A DNA stretch of 64,000 bases, taken from Antedon mediterranea (Eukaryota; Echinodermata; Crinoidea; Comatulida; Antedonidae). Below the pieces are notes generated by a model, which did not search any database, was not told the origin of the DNA, and saw only the letters and a program-made list of their open reading frames with translations. Location: assembly GCF_964355755.1 (NCBI RefSeq), contig NC_092671.1:40069304-40133303 (forward strand), written 5' to 3'. Shown in pieces: positions 44,301 through 56,437 of this stretch. The translations under genes and the position numbers were made by a program. Every line of letters starts with the position of its first letter. The first letter of the stretch is position 1.

Positions 44301-47300
44301 CTACAGTACATTATGTTTAAGGCTCTAATACAGTAGCTCCTGGAAAGAAACTATTTGTAAATCGTGCCTTATTGGCCTTAACTGGAACATACTAGAGGCC
44401 GGATGAAATTGATCATCTTTGATAGCCACTGCCTTTTTCTTTTATATACTGTATGTGCAATACCAGTTATATATATGTGCAATATACCAGTTATATGTGC
44501 AATATACCAGTTATATATATGTGCAATATACCAGTTATATATATGTGCAATATACCAGTTATATATGTGCAATATACCAGTTATTTATATGTAGTTATAT
44601 ATATGTAGTTATATATGTGCAATAAACCAACCTGTCTTTGTTCTTTAAGATCTGCTTTATTCCCGATAAGAACCATGGGAAACTCCTCTCTGTCTTTCAC
44701 TCGCAATATTTGACGGTGAAATTTGAAAATTTCATCAAAACTGTGAATGAAAAATAAATTGTATTTAAAAATGTATTTGAGACAAAACAAGTAATGTAGA
44801 GAAACATTAAATTTGTAATTGTTTGTAACAAGACCACCGAGCTTGCTGTGATGGCTAAGGCTTAGATTCAAGCCAGAGTAAGCAGTGGGTACTGTACTTA
44901 GTATAAACTACAAATTACTTCAGAGTAGGGATAAACATCTGACCAATTTCATATTTATTTTGGAGATATCTCAGTACAGTTGTTTATACCAAGTTGTACA
45001 GATGTTAAATGTTGCATCATGAATAAAATACATGTACTTGTTGATTATAGTTCACGACCAATATGATACTGACCTATTTTTATTACACAATGAGAAGACC
45101 AATAGAAAGCCATCTCCTGTTCTCATGTATTGTTCTCTCATTGCACTGAATTCATCTTGTCCAGCTGTATCCAAAACTAGCAAGTTAAATAAACATCAAG
45201 TGTTATTAGTCATTTTACACATCAATAGTGGTGTTAGTAGTCTATGCTAGCTTACCCGTGCTCTCCAGAGGGAGGGCTTAGATACCTAAAGTAAAAATTC
45301 CTATAACACTCCTGGACCATAATGGACTAGTCCGCAACCATGCCATCAAATTCTGCGAGCTTTTCTCATTGTTTAATGGGCCTAGTCTTCGTCATTTGAT
45401 ATTCAAGATGGAAGCGGCGGAATAATTAAAGTTGACATAAGAACAGAAGGTGAATGTTTTGAGAGAGAACATTCGTGGAAAGTACTGTATGTCCTGATCT
45501 TATCTTTTAACTAATTCAATTCATTATCATTACAAATGTACAATTCAAATATAGTAATCGAGGTAAAATAGTAGAATACACACTTAACTTTACAAAATTT
45601 AACAAGGTCAGGAGAAAATGATTCATAACATTTTGTTTTAATTCTTAGAAATATTCACAATAGGCTGTTTACCATCTAGGCGCAATAATAACGTAACTAT
45701 TGTCCATGGAAAATGATACAGTAGGTCATTATACCAAATAACTTCCAGGTTATACTAGCTTATTTCCTGTTTACAGCCTCTGTACATTCTCAATACTGGA
45801 TAGTAATTGTCATGATATACTGTGTATTTATAATTGTAAAAATAGATTTCTAAAAATGAATTTCATACTGCAATGTCTTGGGTATACTCTAATCTGTCTA
45901 TTATAAGTCCATCCAGCAATACGTCTAAATTTGGTATGTAGCTCCCTACACACAAAAGTAGTGAATTTTATTTTTTGACTTGTAATTTGTATGTATTTTT
46001 ATTAGTATATTAATATTATATTACATGTATTACAACAGAAAAATAGTGATGTGACATTTCTTTTCGTCTGTTTTACTTTTATCGTTTTGATTTACAGTAG
46101 CTTTGTCCTTATTATATTTGTATTTCTATTGAGCTGATAATTAAGATCAATCTACTGATAGTACCCAGAGCATTGCAAATTTTTTTCAGTAATTTGGATT
46201 ACATTTTATTAATTATAACTACAGTATCATAGCCAATGAACTAAATTCTTTTAAATATTGAAGCTATTAAAATAGCTAGGTTTGGTTCACATCAATGGCA
46301 ACATATGGTCTACATCCTTAGTAATTAGCAGGGATTATTTCTATGGAAAACTGAACAATATAGTTTTTACAAACATATATATACTGTCAAAAGCAAATTT
46401 CTAATACTTGAATCTGGACATGTGAACAAAGCCACAGAATATTATATCAACAATATCATCTTTCAATATCATGTGATCAATTCCACGCAAGACATGACTT
46501 AATGCTGACCTAGATGTAATCTATACAAAACACCAGGGTATTTAAAATTACAACAAAAACAATATTGTCATTCCCATAAGAAATGCACAGACTAAAATGG
46601 CTTATATGTTGGGGCTTAATACTTGCTAACAAGGCCTCTGGTATTGACTTTAGAAATCTTTCACACTAAATGATATCTGGTTGAACAAATATTATTCATC
46701 ATAATATACTAAAGTAAGTGTGCTTATCTCTGCATAAGTAGTGCTTAAAGTGCTGAAACAAGTGAAAAACAATTAATATTCACAAAACTGCATCTAAACT
46801 CTGTCGCAATTCTCAGCCCTCAACTCAAATTTAAAATATCACTGTACACACACAAGCTAAATTTTAGGAAGCTTTTATGAGAGTTGAATAATAAATACAT
46901 TAGTATGATACTTACTGTCCAACTTGGAAACAACATTATCAATTTGGCATTGCTTTGTATATGAGTCTTCAATCGTTGGATCATAATCGGAGACAAAATA
47001 TGACTGAAATGATAAATAAAAACCTTATTAATCACCTTAACAATAACAATTAAATCTAAATGTACCACTGATTTATTAGGATAATTAATATAATATATAA
47101 TAATTATAGTAAGTATTGGACCTACTTTCAAGAAAATTAATGATGGTAAGATATTGTAATTCTTTTCCTCATAAAAAAGTTACTAAAATTATACTGTATA
47201 AGTAGACACTATTATTAGGAAACTGGCAATAAATACAATTTTGTAGGTTTAATGACAGTTGTTTGACCTTGCTTGACCTTGCTTTATTGTACATAAATGA

Positions 47301-48528
47301 GTCAATGTTTGGCAAGATACTGGTGGTAGTAAGACCATAACGTTACAGTGGTATAACTAGTTCTTAACAAAAATATATACATATATATATATATTTAATA
47401 TCGTACCAAATTTTACACCAAATTTACTATAGATGACATGATGATTAGACAAGACAAGATGGGGTAATATAATTTGGCACCTTAAATTTAGTATGGTTCA
47501 AAGGTCAATTTACACAGACGAGCGGAAAACTGATTAGCTTGTCCCACGTACTGTAGTATCTTATCTATCCTGAGCAGAAATTGCCCATCTGCTCCATGTT
47601 GTGTACAAATGGTCATAAGGAATAACATGGACTCTATATTTTTATTATCGTTTACCACTCACCACTGTGCAACTACTGTGTAAGCGGTCAAATATGAATG
47701 TTGATATTGATATTAAAGCATGGAGGAAGTATGAACAGTATTTATAAGTGATATATAAAACTGAATTGACAACACAATCAATCTACTTGGATTCGTTAAC
47801 TCCAGCTAATATGTTAATGTTGTCACTGTAGAAAAATTAACTGTATTATAAGTTTTTTGTTTCAAGCTAATCTTTCGGCCAAACAACCAACATACCATGA
47901 AATGAAATCTGTATATTTTTATTTGCTATAGTATAGTATTTTGAAAAATTTAGTAATCAAATTAATTACCCTTCAATTATAAATAACTTTACTTGAAGAA
48001 ATAAAATCCACTCTCAAAAAATGATTCCGGATTTTTTAATGGGGAGCACACTATATTAATAAATTGTGAAATTTAAATAATACCAAAAATGTATTCTTCA
48101 TTTTAGCTGGCAAAACTTACAGTAGCCTGATCCTCCTCTTAACTATTCTATTTCCTTATTTGTCGGTGGGTCTAATCGTCTTCAAATGGGCCAACCATTT
48201 AACACATTCACACTTACAGTACAGAAAAATATCAATAAATGCACACCAACTTTTTTTGGAAAATAAAAACAATAATATTGATTGTATTATCATAATTAAT
48301 TGTTTCCATATAAATATTATTTAAAAAAATTATATATAAATTGGAATGAGAAAGGTGTCTGCACAAGAAGAACAATAACATTAAGAATTCCTCTCGAAAA
48401 CGAAGGTAAACAATACTTACTTGAATAAATTGAATTGTTAGGGCGCTTTTACCAACGCCTCCACCGCCAACCACCACAACTTTGTGCATCTGCTCGTTGC
48501 CACCTCCATTCGCAGTCCCTCCGGACAT
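41382..48528 (-). CDS. RRAS2: R-Ras2/TC21-like Ras-family GTPase
   Basis: Membrane-anchored GTP/GDP switch of the R-Ras subfamily. Coding exons, minus strand: 48421-48528, 46916-47003, 45074-45176, 44632-44740, 43178-43296, 41382-41460; 606 nt, 201 aa (human RRAS2 204), all phases consistent. The short Gly-rich N-terminal extension ([13 protein letters not shown]) precedes the P-loop GGGGVGKS (residues 21-28). Switch I is [13 protein letters not shown], switch II is [20 protein letters not shown] (Gln 72 matches Ras Gln 61), then [14 protein letters not shown], the guanine-specificity motif GNKADL and CSAK. The last exon ends in a basic stretch and the CAAX box [12 protein letters not shown] and SYTKQC favour R-Ras2 over R-Ras or M-Ras. 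The final Leu predicts geranylgeranylation rather than farnesylation. Intron 5 holds a Helitron-like repeat and intron 4 a 22-24-bp microsatellite-like array. Confidence 0.94.
41640..43066 (+). mobile_element. Helitron/Helentron-like non-autonomous element (candidate)
   Basis: The 3' end has a hairpin (43037-43057, ATTCGTCA-TAG-TGACGAAT) followed six bases later by CTAG and then T, which is the Helitron terminal arrangement. Near the presumed 5' end is the palindrome AGGTTATATGCAT/ATGCATATAACCT (41673-41702), and the same AATGCATATAACCT recurs just before the 3' hairpin, like the asymmetric terminal repeats of Helentrons. A second copy's 3' part lies at about 49130-49289 plus 51444-51460. The 5' boundary is uncertain and no Rep/helicase is encoded. 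It is in RRAS2 intron 5. Confidence 0.5.
42724..42790 (+). repeat. tRNA-like segment inside the Helitron-like repeat
   Basis: GTATGGCTCGGTGGTCTTTG resembles an A-box and GAGTTCGAGTCTCACC a B-box at tRNA-like spacing. The acceptor stem does not pair cleanly, so this is a tRNA-derived relic or SINE head rather than a tRNA gene. Confidence 0.4.
44452..44625 (+). repeat. TATATATGTGCAATATACCAGT-type array
   Basis: About six copies of a unit with GTGCAATATACCAGTTATAT vary in length (roughly 18-25 bp) by the number of TA steps. The array ends only about 7 bp from the splice donor of RRAS2 exon 4 (44632), on the intron side. Confidence 0.85.
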
Positions 48529-50100
48529 TCTAAAGTTAGGCCTAGCTTAGCCTAGGCTAGTTCATTAATTCATGAAGGGAAAAACAACCAGCTTTAGTGT
48601 CTATAAGTGGTACATTTACTGACGAAAAATGTCTTTCAATGTTTGTTATAAAACTATTGTTAATCGACTTTAGGTTTACCAAGAAGAACTGAAAGTTTGT
48701 CCCGAAAATCCACACAGCTCAACAACCAGCCAGCAGAGTTGTGTTTTCTTACATGAAACCGGAAGTATGCAGGAAATTACCGGTTTTGATGAAGTGTGTA
48801 TAGTGTTCCGCCGCGCGGCACTTATTTAGACGGGTACCACCACCGCCGGTATGTTTAAATAGTTGTGTTTATCGCACGGCTTTTTTTAATTGATTGAAAA
48901 ATAATTATAATCATTTTTTGTTATTATTCACATAATGGTTAACTAGAACAAAATTACACCATTAAAAATTATTATTCTTGTCAGACATGAACGAGGTTTG
49001 ACCTTGCATGCTGTTTTAGTTATTTTTTCTTTTTATAAGTTTCTATTTTTTTTCCCTGCAGAAATGGTTAACTTTGATTTAAAATTTGATTGGTCATCTC
49101 ATGTCATAACTTTGAAGTACAGAGAAATTGATTATATAATCTAAATGTGGTTTGTGACATGGCAAATACGCGACAAATCCTTCTTCAGGTTTTATATAAA
49201 ATATAGATTCTTATCTTTAATATATATTATTAAAAAAATAATATTTATTATTTAAATAAATCCATATAACCTATAATTCGTCATAGTGACAGAGGTCCCA
49301 AGTTGAAAAAACGAAATTTCGGGTAAACAATAGAGGGCGTCCTATAATAATTTAAAATTATATAGAGGGCGCTATAGTTTTACAAAAAATCTCGAGCATA
49401 CATCATCTGTGGGATATCCAATACCAAAATGTACTAGGCCTACTAGCATAATTGCCATTTCTGCCATTGTTATGCTTTTTGGCATTATTTAGAGGCCCAT
49501 TGCCACTGCATGTGGCATAATGCCGCGGCATTATTTATCCGTTTTTAGTATAATCATGGCATAATTTTGTGTTTTTTGAACAACTAAAAAAATAATATAC
49601 CACAGAACAAGAATAATATTATTAGTTAATCTTGCAATTTCGTGCATATCACCTTACACAATATCATATCGTACAAAACAGTTCTGTCAGCTTTTTTCGT
49701 ACCTTTTGTTTCGGACTCGATCGACTCTTCGGATAGGAAGGCTGCTCACAAACTACCGTGTGTGCGATAGGCAGCGCAACGAAACCGACGAGGCCCCGGA
49801 CGAGGCTAGCAGTGATTGACCAATTATGTATTATATTGTCGAGGAGGGCTACCCCCATGAAACATGGTTAAATAAAAACAAAATGAAACGAAATTATAAG
49901 TCTACAGGACCAGGTTGGGTGGAGCTAATAATTTAGAAAAATTGAGTTTCCCGGAAATTGGACTTTGAAATATGGAAAGAATATAAGTCTCCAAGACCAG
50001 CCCTGGCCCTGCCTAACCTAAATTAACTTAACTCTCTAAATATCTCTTCTTAAAAATAAAAGAAAAACATTTTATATTTATTTTATAAAAAAAAAAAAAT

Positions 50101-50171
50101 CCGTAGAGATTCGAACCCCAGCTAGTAGAGCTGAGAGAATCCAAACGATAGTTATACCCGTTATGCCACAA
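50101..50171 (-). repeat. tRNA-derived SINE head
   Basis: On the minus strand, TGGCATAACGGGTATAACTA (A-box region) is followed by GGGGTTCGAATCTC (B-box). The acceptor stem is absent. It lies inside the 49290-51437 element. Confidence 0.45.
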
Positions 50172-50358
50172 TGTACTCAAGTAATGAAAAGTGACAATAG
50201 ATTAGTCTAATCATTACGTCATATATTTGCATATTCATGACGTAATTTTGAGGAAAGGAATCTAGTTTTAACCTTGAAAGGTGACAATAGTATAGTCATA
50301 TGACGTAATTTTGAGGAAACAAATCTAGTTTTAACCTTTCTATAAACCAGATAAGAGG

Positions 50359-50592
50359 GCCGGATAGCTCAGTCGGTAGAGCGTCGTGGAACACGATTAT
50401 CATGGGTTCGGTGGAAAAGAGTTAAAGCTATGCGAGCTTCTGTGTTTGGGGTTCACAGATTGAACAACGTCCCCCTTTCCACCACACATCATGAGGCAAT
50501 AACATCAAAGCATCTGATGTGTGGTACCCCCAAGGCTGTGAGAGAGCCTTACCGTGCTAGAGAGGCAGGGCGCACACCATCATTTTTTTTTT
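50359..50592 (+). repeat. SINE-like unit with tRNA-Lys-like head and T-run
   Basis: It begins GCCGGATAGCTCAGTCGGTA, close to the 5' half of tRNA-Lys including an intact D-arm, and continues to GGGTTCG, stopping in the middle of the B-box, where an unrelated body starts (GTGGAAAAGAG). The body contains GGTGGAAA and a downstream complementary TTTCCACC, and the unit ends in a run of T that could terminate Pol III. It lies inside the 49290-51437 element. Whether it is transcribed cannot be told. Confidence 0.45.
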
Positions 50593-52349
50593 TGGCTACC
50601 CGCCTCTTTTCGATCGCGTAAATTTTATGTTTGGCGCCCTCAATTTTAAGAACACCTAAGTTATGTCAGAAAATTAGGAACAAATAAATAGAAATGTGTA
50701 GAGATGCCGATGCCTGGCCTGGCTAGTGTATTCTCTCTATTTATTTAAATACATATGCATTATTGTAATAAATAATGTTCACAATTTTTTTGTGAATTTT
50801 TAACTTTGAACAAACGAAAAGGATTTCAAACCAAGTACTACATTTTACTGTGTTTGAGCATGAAAAAATGATATTGAATTAAGTGAATAATTGATAATGA
50901 GAATTCAAAACAACTGATACAATGAATTAAATGATGAACAATACCAGCCTGTCCACCAACCAACCCATTGATTGCTACCCCTATACAAATATTGAACAGT
51001 TGGTATGTCGTGCGTTATTATGCAAATGAGTTGGTGCAGGTGGGGAAGATGGCGTTGTTAGTCATTGTGGCAACATGTCACACTGTTGAATGTTGATCTT
51101 TACATTAGAAGATTATTCAAATCTTGTAAAAAAACAGGGCAGGAACCTAGCAGATTCCCTCATTTAGTTTAAAAGTAATCTAAAAAAGAAGTCCATCTGG
51201 AAAAGAAGCCCGCCCAAGAATACTAAAAAATGAAGGAGCACATTTTTGGCTTCAATTGGCCTTAGTGCTGAGGCGGGGAAGAGCACACGATAACATCTTT
51301 TAATTTGCAATACAAACAAAACTAAAAATATAAATTTGTGACGATATGGGATCAAATTTTTGGCCCACTTTGTGTCAGTTGGGGTTTTGCAGACGTTTTT
51401 TAATTAGGGCCAACTTTCGGGGAACTTGGGACCTCTGTAGTGACTAATTTAATCTATTTAAAAAAAGTAATATTTGAGAATGAAAAAGTTTCACCATAAT
51501 ATTGTACTATACAAAGTAAACAAGCTCTCTCGTTTAGCATAATATTACAAACAAATCAAGTGTATTGTTACCAATAGCAACAAAATTGACGATAAGTTTG
51601 CCTATGAAATGCATTATTATTTTATTTGAATGATTTCGAAATAACGAAATATTATTTTTTTCTTTCAACTAAGGGCCTTTTACAGTTGGCCTACTCTCAT
51701 TCAAATTAGTTAGTCTCTCCTACAAATATCTCCATGTTGAACAATACATAGATCATCAGCATACATTCCAATATAAATGGAAAAAAATCCGAAAAGGATG
51801 TGAGATGAGATAAATAATTTAAGTATTAGGAAAAGAATACTGTATAATGTCATACTCACAGACAAAACATTCGTATAAAGTACATGATTTTAATAAAAAA
51901 TCTGTTTAGCGCCCCCTAATGTGATAACATTTTAGCAGACGATTGGCAAGGAAATAATTAAAGACCTCATGGGCGCCGGGCCGGATCAAAACATTGTGAG
52001 TATTCCCTGTGTTATTAAAGTTTTAGCTCTCGTCTGATATCTGTACAACAGTATGTTGTTGTTGAATATGTTGTCGATGTGTTAAAGATCTAGGCCTAGT
52101 AACATTTAATGAATGTCAGTGTCAAAAAGTGGATTTATCTGGATGTTTGAATGTGCAAGCCTGGTAAGGAAGGCTCCGTCGTCCACGCGTGAACAACACA
52201 CAGGACAACAGTAGTCTGGCCACCACCAAAGTTTTTGTTTTTAAATTGAGCCTAGCCTAGTACGCTTCACTGTGTAATACTTGAATTTACCATTAAGCCT
52301 ATATATAAATAGTCCTAGTCTAGGCAGAAACAATTTGTGACGTTTAAAA

Positions 52350-53307
52350 ATGGAAACATCGGCCTCACAACACAACACGTTAGGCCCGGACGAGAATAGC
52401 ATAAAGGTAATGGCAGTTGAGGCGGAAGCCGCTTTGCAAGACATCCGATTTGCAGTGGATTCGGTCGCAGTTTCAACAACTTTACCCTCACGCCAGGATA
52501 TTGTGTATATGAATATAAAGACCAAAGAAGCAGAGGAACTCTGTATTGAGCTCTCAGTATCAGGTTATAGAGTAAGTATTGTCTTGACACAGACATAATA
52601 CATTGTTTTCAAAATATATAGAATAGGCATAACATTTGTTTTAAAGTTTATTTCAAGTAAACTATGAATGGCCCTTTTTCCTCTTTTCAGAGACTTTATT
52701 CAATAATATTTTCTATTACATATTTGACATTTTTTTGCAATTTGTGTTCATATGTACAAAGAAACAGCATTTATTTTAAATAATTATCCAATTGTGAAGC
52801 CTAGACAGGTAAAATTAGAAAGAACCTAAATATTGACAACAGCAAACAAATATGATAACATTACTATCTGAAAATATTTGATTTGTACACAATACTGACC
52901 CCCTTAGACAGTAATTAATCATGACCTTTGAATTAGATAAAGTCTTGACAATAAGATATGAATGCAAACACTCCTACACTCGGCTGTTATTAAACCGTAA
53001 AACCTCGAAAAGAAGCCCATCTAAAAAATAAGCCCTCTCAAAAAGAAGCCTCCCCCTCCTCTATATATAGTATATCTTGTCAAAGGAATAGAAATGTTGT
53101 ATAATGTTTGTTTATTTTTAGATTGTCGCCACCCAGTATGACAGTATAAACAAAGCACCACTTTCACAATACTACGAAACAATCTACGCTTTGTTGGATA
53201 ACCGTAGTCCAGGCTACCGTCTCTCATTTGGGGAAGCTTTAGTGGGTAAATTAAAAGACCTACAGGAAGATAGGTGTGCCGAGATGACGACGCAAAGCCA
53301 GAGCTGA
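52350..53307 (+). CDS. GSKIP: GSKIP, GSK3-beta interaction protein
   Basis: Small scaffold that binds GSK3-beta and, in vertebrates, also PKA RII subunits. Two coding exons, 52350-52571 and 53122-53307, joined in phase 0; 135 aa (human 139). Conserved features: a helical segment around VEAEAALQDIRFAVDSV, which corresponds to the region bearing the RII-binding helix in human GSKIP; IVYMNIKTKEAEELCIEL; then across the junction YRIVATQYD, and YYETIYALLDNRSPGYR with FGEALVGKLKDLQ, the GSK3-interaction region. The start ATG opens METSASQHNTLGPDEN, a variable N-terminus like that of vertebrate GSKIP. Upstream of the ATG may lie a 5' non-coding exon near 51960-52000. The 549-bp intron shows nothing notable. 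Confidence 0.93.
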
Positions 53308-53550
53308 TACCACATTCATTCTACTAGTAGTAAGGATTAATTTACACATTATGTGTCATACACTTTTTCTTGATCAAGTTTCTATGGTGTAGACATATGC
53401 CTAAATGTCTAGGGGCGGATTTAGTATTATAGATTAGGCGGGGCTAATGCCTGGTTAGCCCCGCCTAAATCCGTGCCTTGTGTCTAGTATTTAGTAGCAC
53501 TAAGGATACAATACAAACCATCAGATATCGTTTTAAAAAACAATCAATTG

Positions 53551-53556
53551 AATAAA
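53551..53556 (+). terminator. Candidate poly(A) signal of GSKIP
   Basis: AATAAA hexamer 243 nt after the GSKIP stop. Later hexamers near 55545 and 56033 leave open a longer 3' UTR. Confidence 0.4.
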
Positions 53557-54375
53557 CATGGGGAAAAAGAAAGGTTTGATGTACTCTATGAAATAGAGGT
53601 TTAAACGATAAAACAGAGAAATCTTGTAAAACCTACAGAACGGTGATACCAACTTAAAAAACAAGATTTTGTAAAAGAAGTTATTACAATTGTAATATTT
53701 TAATGGAAATAATCAAGGATTGCTAAGTTTTTTTAAGGTTAATATATAAACTGAAAAATCCCTGAAAATGCTGTTTTCCGTGAGAAGTGAGCCTGAGAGA
53801 TAACAGTAAATCATGGCTGAAAGATTGAGATAAATAGACCACCTATTGATTAGGTACTGTATTGGAAATTGAAAGTTAATTTAAGAGTTGACATAGATCG
53901 AAGAAGGCTTTTGACATTTGTATATTTAGCTGGTCTATAGAGAATATGAGTTTATTGCCACTACTGAAGTATATATTTGTAATTTTCTAAAGCCAATTTG
54001 GCTTGACCTGTTTGTAACCTTTTAAAGGTTGCTGTTATAAGGTGAATTCCATTACGTTCAACCTGTGATTCTTAATGAAATTCTATATTCAATCCATTTG
54101 AAACAAATGATAAATTTCTTGGGAACGTTTTCAGATTTATAATGAATCAATCTTCTGTAAAGATTATAATAATTTAGCCTATAGCGCATTATTCAAGCCT
54201 ATATGCGCTTTTATATAATAAAAATGGGAGAAAAAATATATATATATATATAGATATAGTATAGTCCACATTCAGAGAGGCAAGGTTTTTTTACAAATTA
54301 TTAAAATATATTTTGCAGATTACAGTATGTAAGCAACTTCCAATATAATTAATGGATATAAAATTAGGTATCTTT

Positions 54376-55263
54376 AGGCCTTTTCACACAGAACTTCGGC
54401 AATATTGCGGTAAGCAAGCCGGCGTTATTGCCGGTCTAAACCCATTCACACAGAAGGTAATATTACGGTAATTTTACCGTCTTCTGTGTGAAAGGCCACA
54501 GTGGAAAGGCGCAATATTTAAAGATTACTGTCTTCATAAAATAGAGGTCGCACTTTTTGAGGAGAAAAAAAATGGCGGGCACCTGCCGCCGGCGACAACA
54601 TGCCATGCGCGTACTTGTTTGCTGATGTTGTTTTGTGTGTCCGTCGTTTAGTTTTTTTATTTACGATGCATAAAATTTATATTTTTGCCCAACGCCACTC
54701 CGTGCTAATAACTGCCCGATCGTGATGGCCATTCTACAGAAACAAAATCTATTAGGCCTACACGCGAATTTAATTATCAGAAGCTGTTATGAGCTAGCAC
54801 CGGGAGCGCGCACCGGAGGATGTTCCTGCTAGAACTATGCTAACTAGGGCCTAGGCTTACGTACGCTACAGCAAGTTAAATAATCTTTGGACCAACATCT
54901 GTTATATTTTTATTATTATTGGCCGTATTCTTCCATTGTATTATTTACAAACTAACCTAAAAATATATATATATATAATGGATATAATCTAATAATTTGG
55001 CCTAAAGTAATTGCCACAGTCTTTCTCAATCAAGGAAAATGTCCCGAATTTATCCTTGCTTCACTGCGTAAGCAGGCGTTATATCGTGGACTCTTCACAC
55101 AGATCAGGCTTACGACCGTGACGGTAATATTACCGCAATTTTACTAGGTCCAGAGGCGGTCTAACGGAAGCCGGCATTAAGGGGTTTTTACCCTTTCACA
55201 CATAAGCCGGCATTCGCGAATTACCGCAATATTACCGTCTTACAGCTCTGTGTGAAAGGGGCT
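54376..55263. mobile_element. TIR element with CTTTCACACAGA ends
   Basis: The left end AGGCCTTTTCACACAGA and the right end TCTGTGTGAAAGGGGCT are inverted copies with two mismatches. The interior repeats TTACGGTAATATTACCG and GCCGGC motifs several times in both orientations near both ends (54400-54490, 55110-55240). TTT lies outside both ends, possibly a 3-bp duplication. No transposase. Its end motif resembles that of the element at 23463-25495 (TTTCACAC). Confidence 0.6.
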
Positions 55264-56437
55264 TTTGGTTCCTAACCTTAGTTCTTAAGATAATGAGTTT
55301 AAACTTCACAAGCAATATTTTCACTAGGAATGTCGTCCGATTTTTGTTTAGAATTTTAAGCGGATGATTTATTTCAATAGAAAGGTGTAATTAAGTCTAA
55401 AGAGAAAATAGAAGTATTACTTCCCTATCATGACAACAATTATTATGGTAAAGTGAATGTTTTGTTTGAACAGGAGAATTTTGTTAAATGAACTGTATTT
55501 TGAACCATGTGTAAACAGTTCAGCTTCAGTTGTTAAAGTGTTAATAAACAAAACAAAATCTAGTACTTTATACTCTATATAACCTAGCAATAGACCATGA
55601 ATAGACTATTCAGCCAAACACATTGATTGAATACCCATCTAAATTTATTGTAAAATGATCTATGTGTTTGTTGACCTGTGGTCTAGACAAGGCAACTAAG
55701 AGGAAAGAAAAATAGACCTACTATAATTGTCTATTTTTCTTTCAACAAAAATAACCTACAATTTTAAATTGAATCCAATCAAAAAATTCAGTAGGAACAT
55801 TCAGCCTGAAATAATTAGCAACCAATTACTTAAGAACAAACTTATGTACCATGCACCATGTTGATTGACTTGTAGTAGTTATAAGGTATGTCAGACCATA
55901 ATTAAGTAATGTACTTTTTTTTCAATATTTTCATAATGATGCATATATACTGTACAAACAATTAGTGGTAGACTTTAAGACTTTTATAACATTGTTTGCT
56001 CCATAAATGTTTATTGCTTTATGAGTGTTCCAATAAAGATATCAACACATTCCATGTTGGTATTTGATTCCAAAATGCCATTATAAATTATTATGTGACT
56101 TATGTCTCGTTTTAATAATTCAGTTGTGATTATCAGATATTTAATTTTTTTTATATTAATGTATATTTAAAAAAAAATTTAATGAACTTATAAATTAAAT
56201 AGATCCATGTAAATATCTACATCAAGGGGACAGTAACGGGCATTGTGTCTCTCTAATCAGTAAATTATACTACTGTACCTTTATTGTAGTATCGAAATGA
56301 CGAAGATAATAGTAGATCAGTACATTTCTTGACATGAGCAATGAGTTTTGGTGTGGTAGAGTAGTTTTCAACAGACATGACCCAGGCCATGAGATTTAAA
56401 AGCGGGTTATTATTTTATTCAAATCACAGTCAGACAG

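Larger units (their letters stand above)
49290..51437. mobile_element. TIR DNA transposon (CAGAGGTCCCAAGTT ends) with 6-bp target duplication
   Basis: The left end CAGAGGTCCCAAGTT and the right end AACTTGGGACCTCTG are perfect inverted copies. TAGTGA lies immediately outside both (49284-49289, 51438-51443). It sits inside a copy of the Helitron-like repeat: the uninterrupted copy at 43028-43066 reads through the same site, confirming insertion and duplication length. The interior has no transposase and includes two tRNA-like segments of its own. Superfamily is not assigned; a 6-bp duplication excludes typical hAT (8 bp) and mariner (TA). Confidence 0.75.
48529..52349. promoter_or_regulatory. 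Divergent RRAS2 / GSKIP intergenic region
   Basis: The start codons of RRAS2 (minus) and GSKIP (plus) diverge across 3.8 kb. About 56% of this is one inserted TIR element (49290-51437), so the original spacing was about 1.7 kb. Further Helitron-like repeat sequence lies at about 49130-49289. No promoter element was identified with confidence. Confidence 0.45.

Noticed and set aside
50359..50415. Functional tRNA-Lys gene
   Set aside because: Only the 5' half is present; the T-arm and 3' acceptor strand are missing, as expected for a SINE head.
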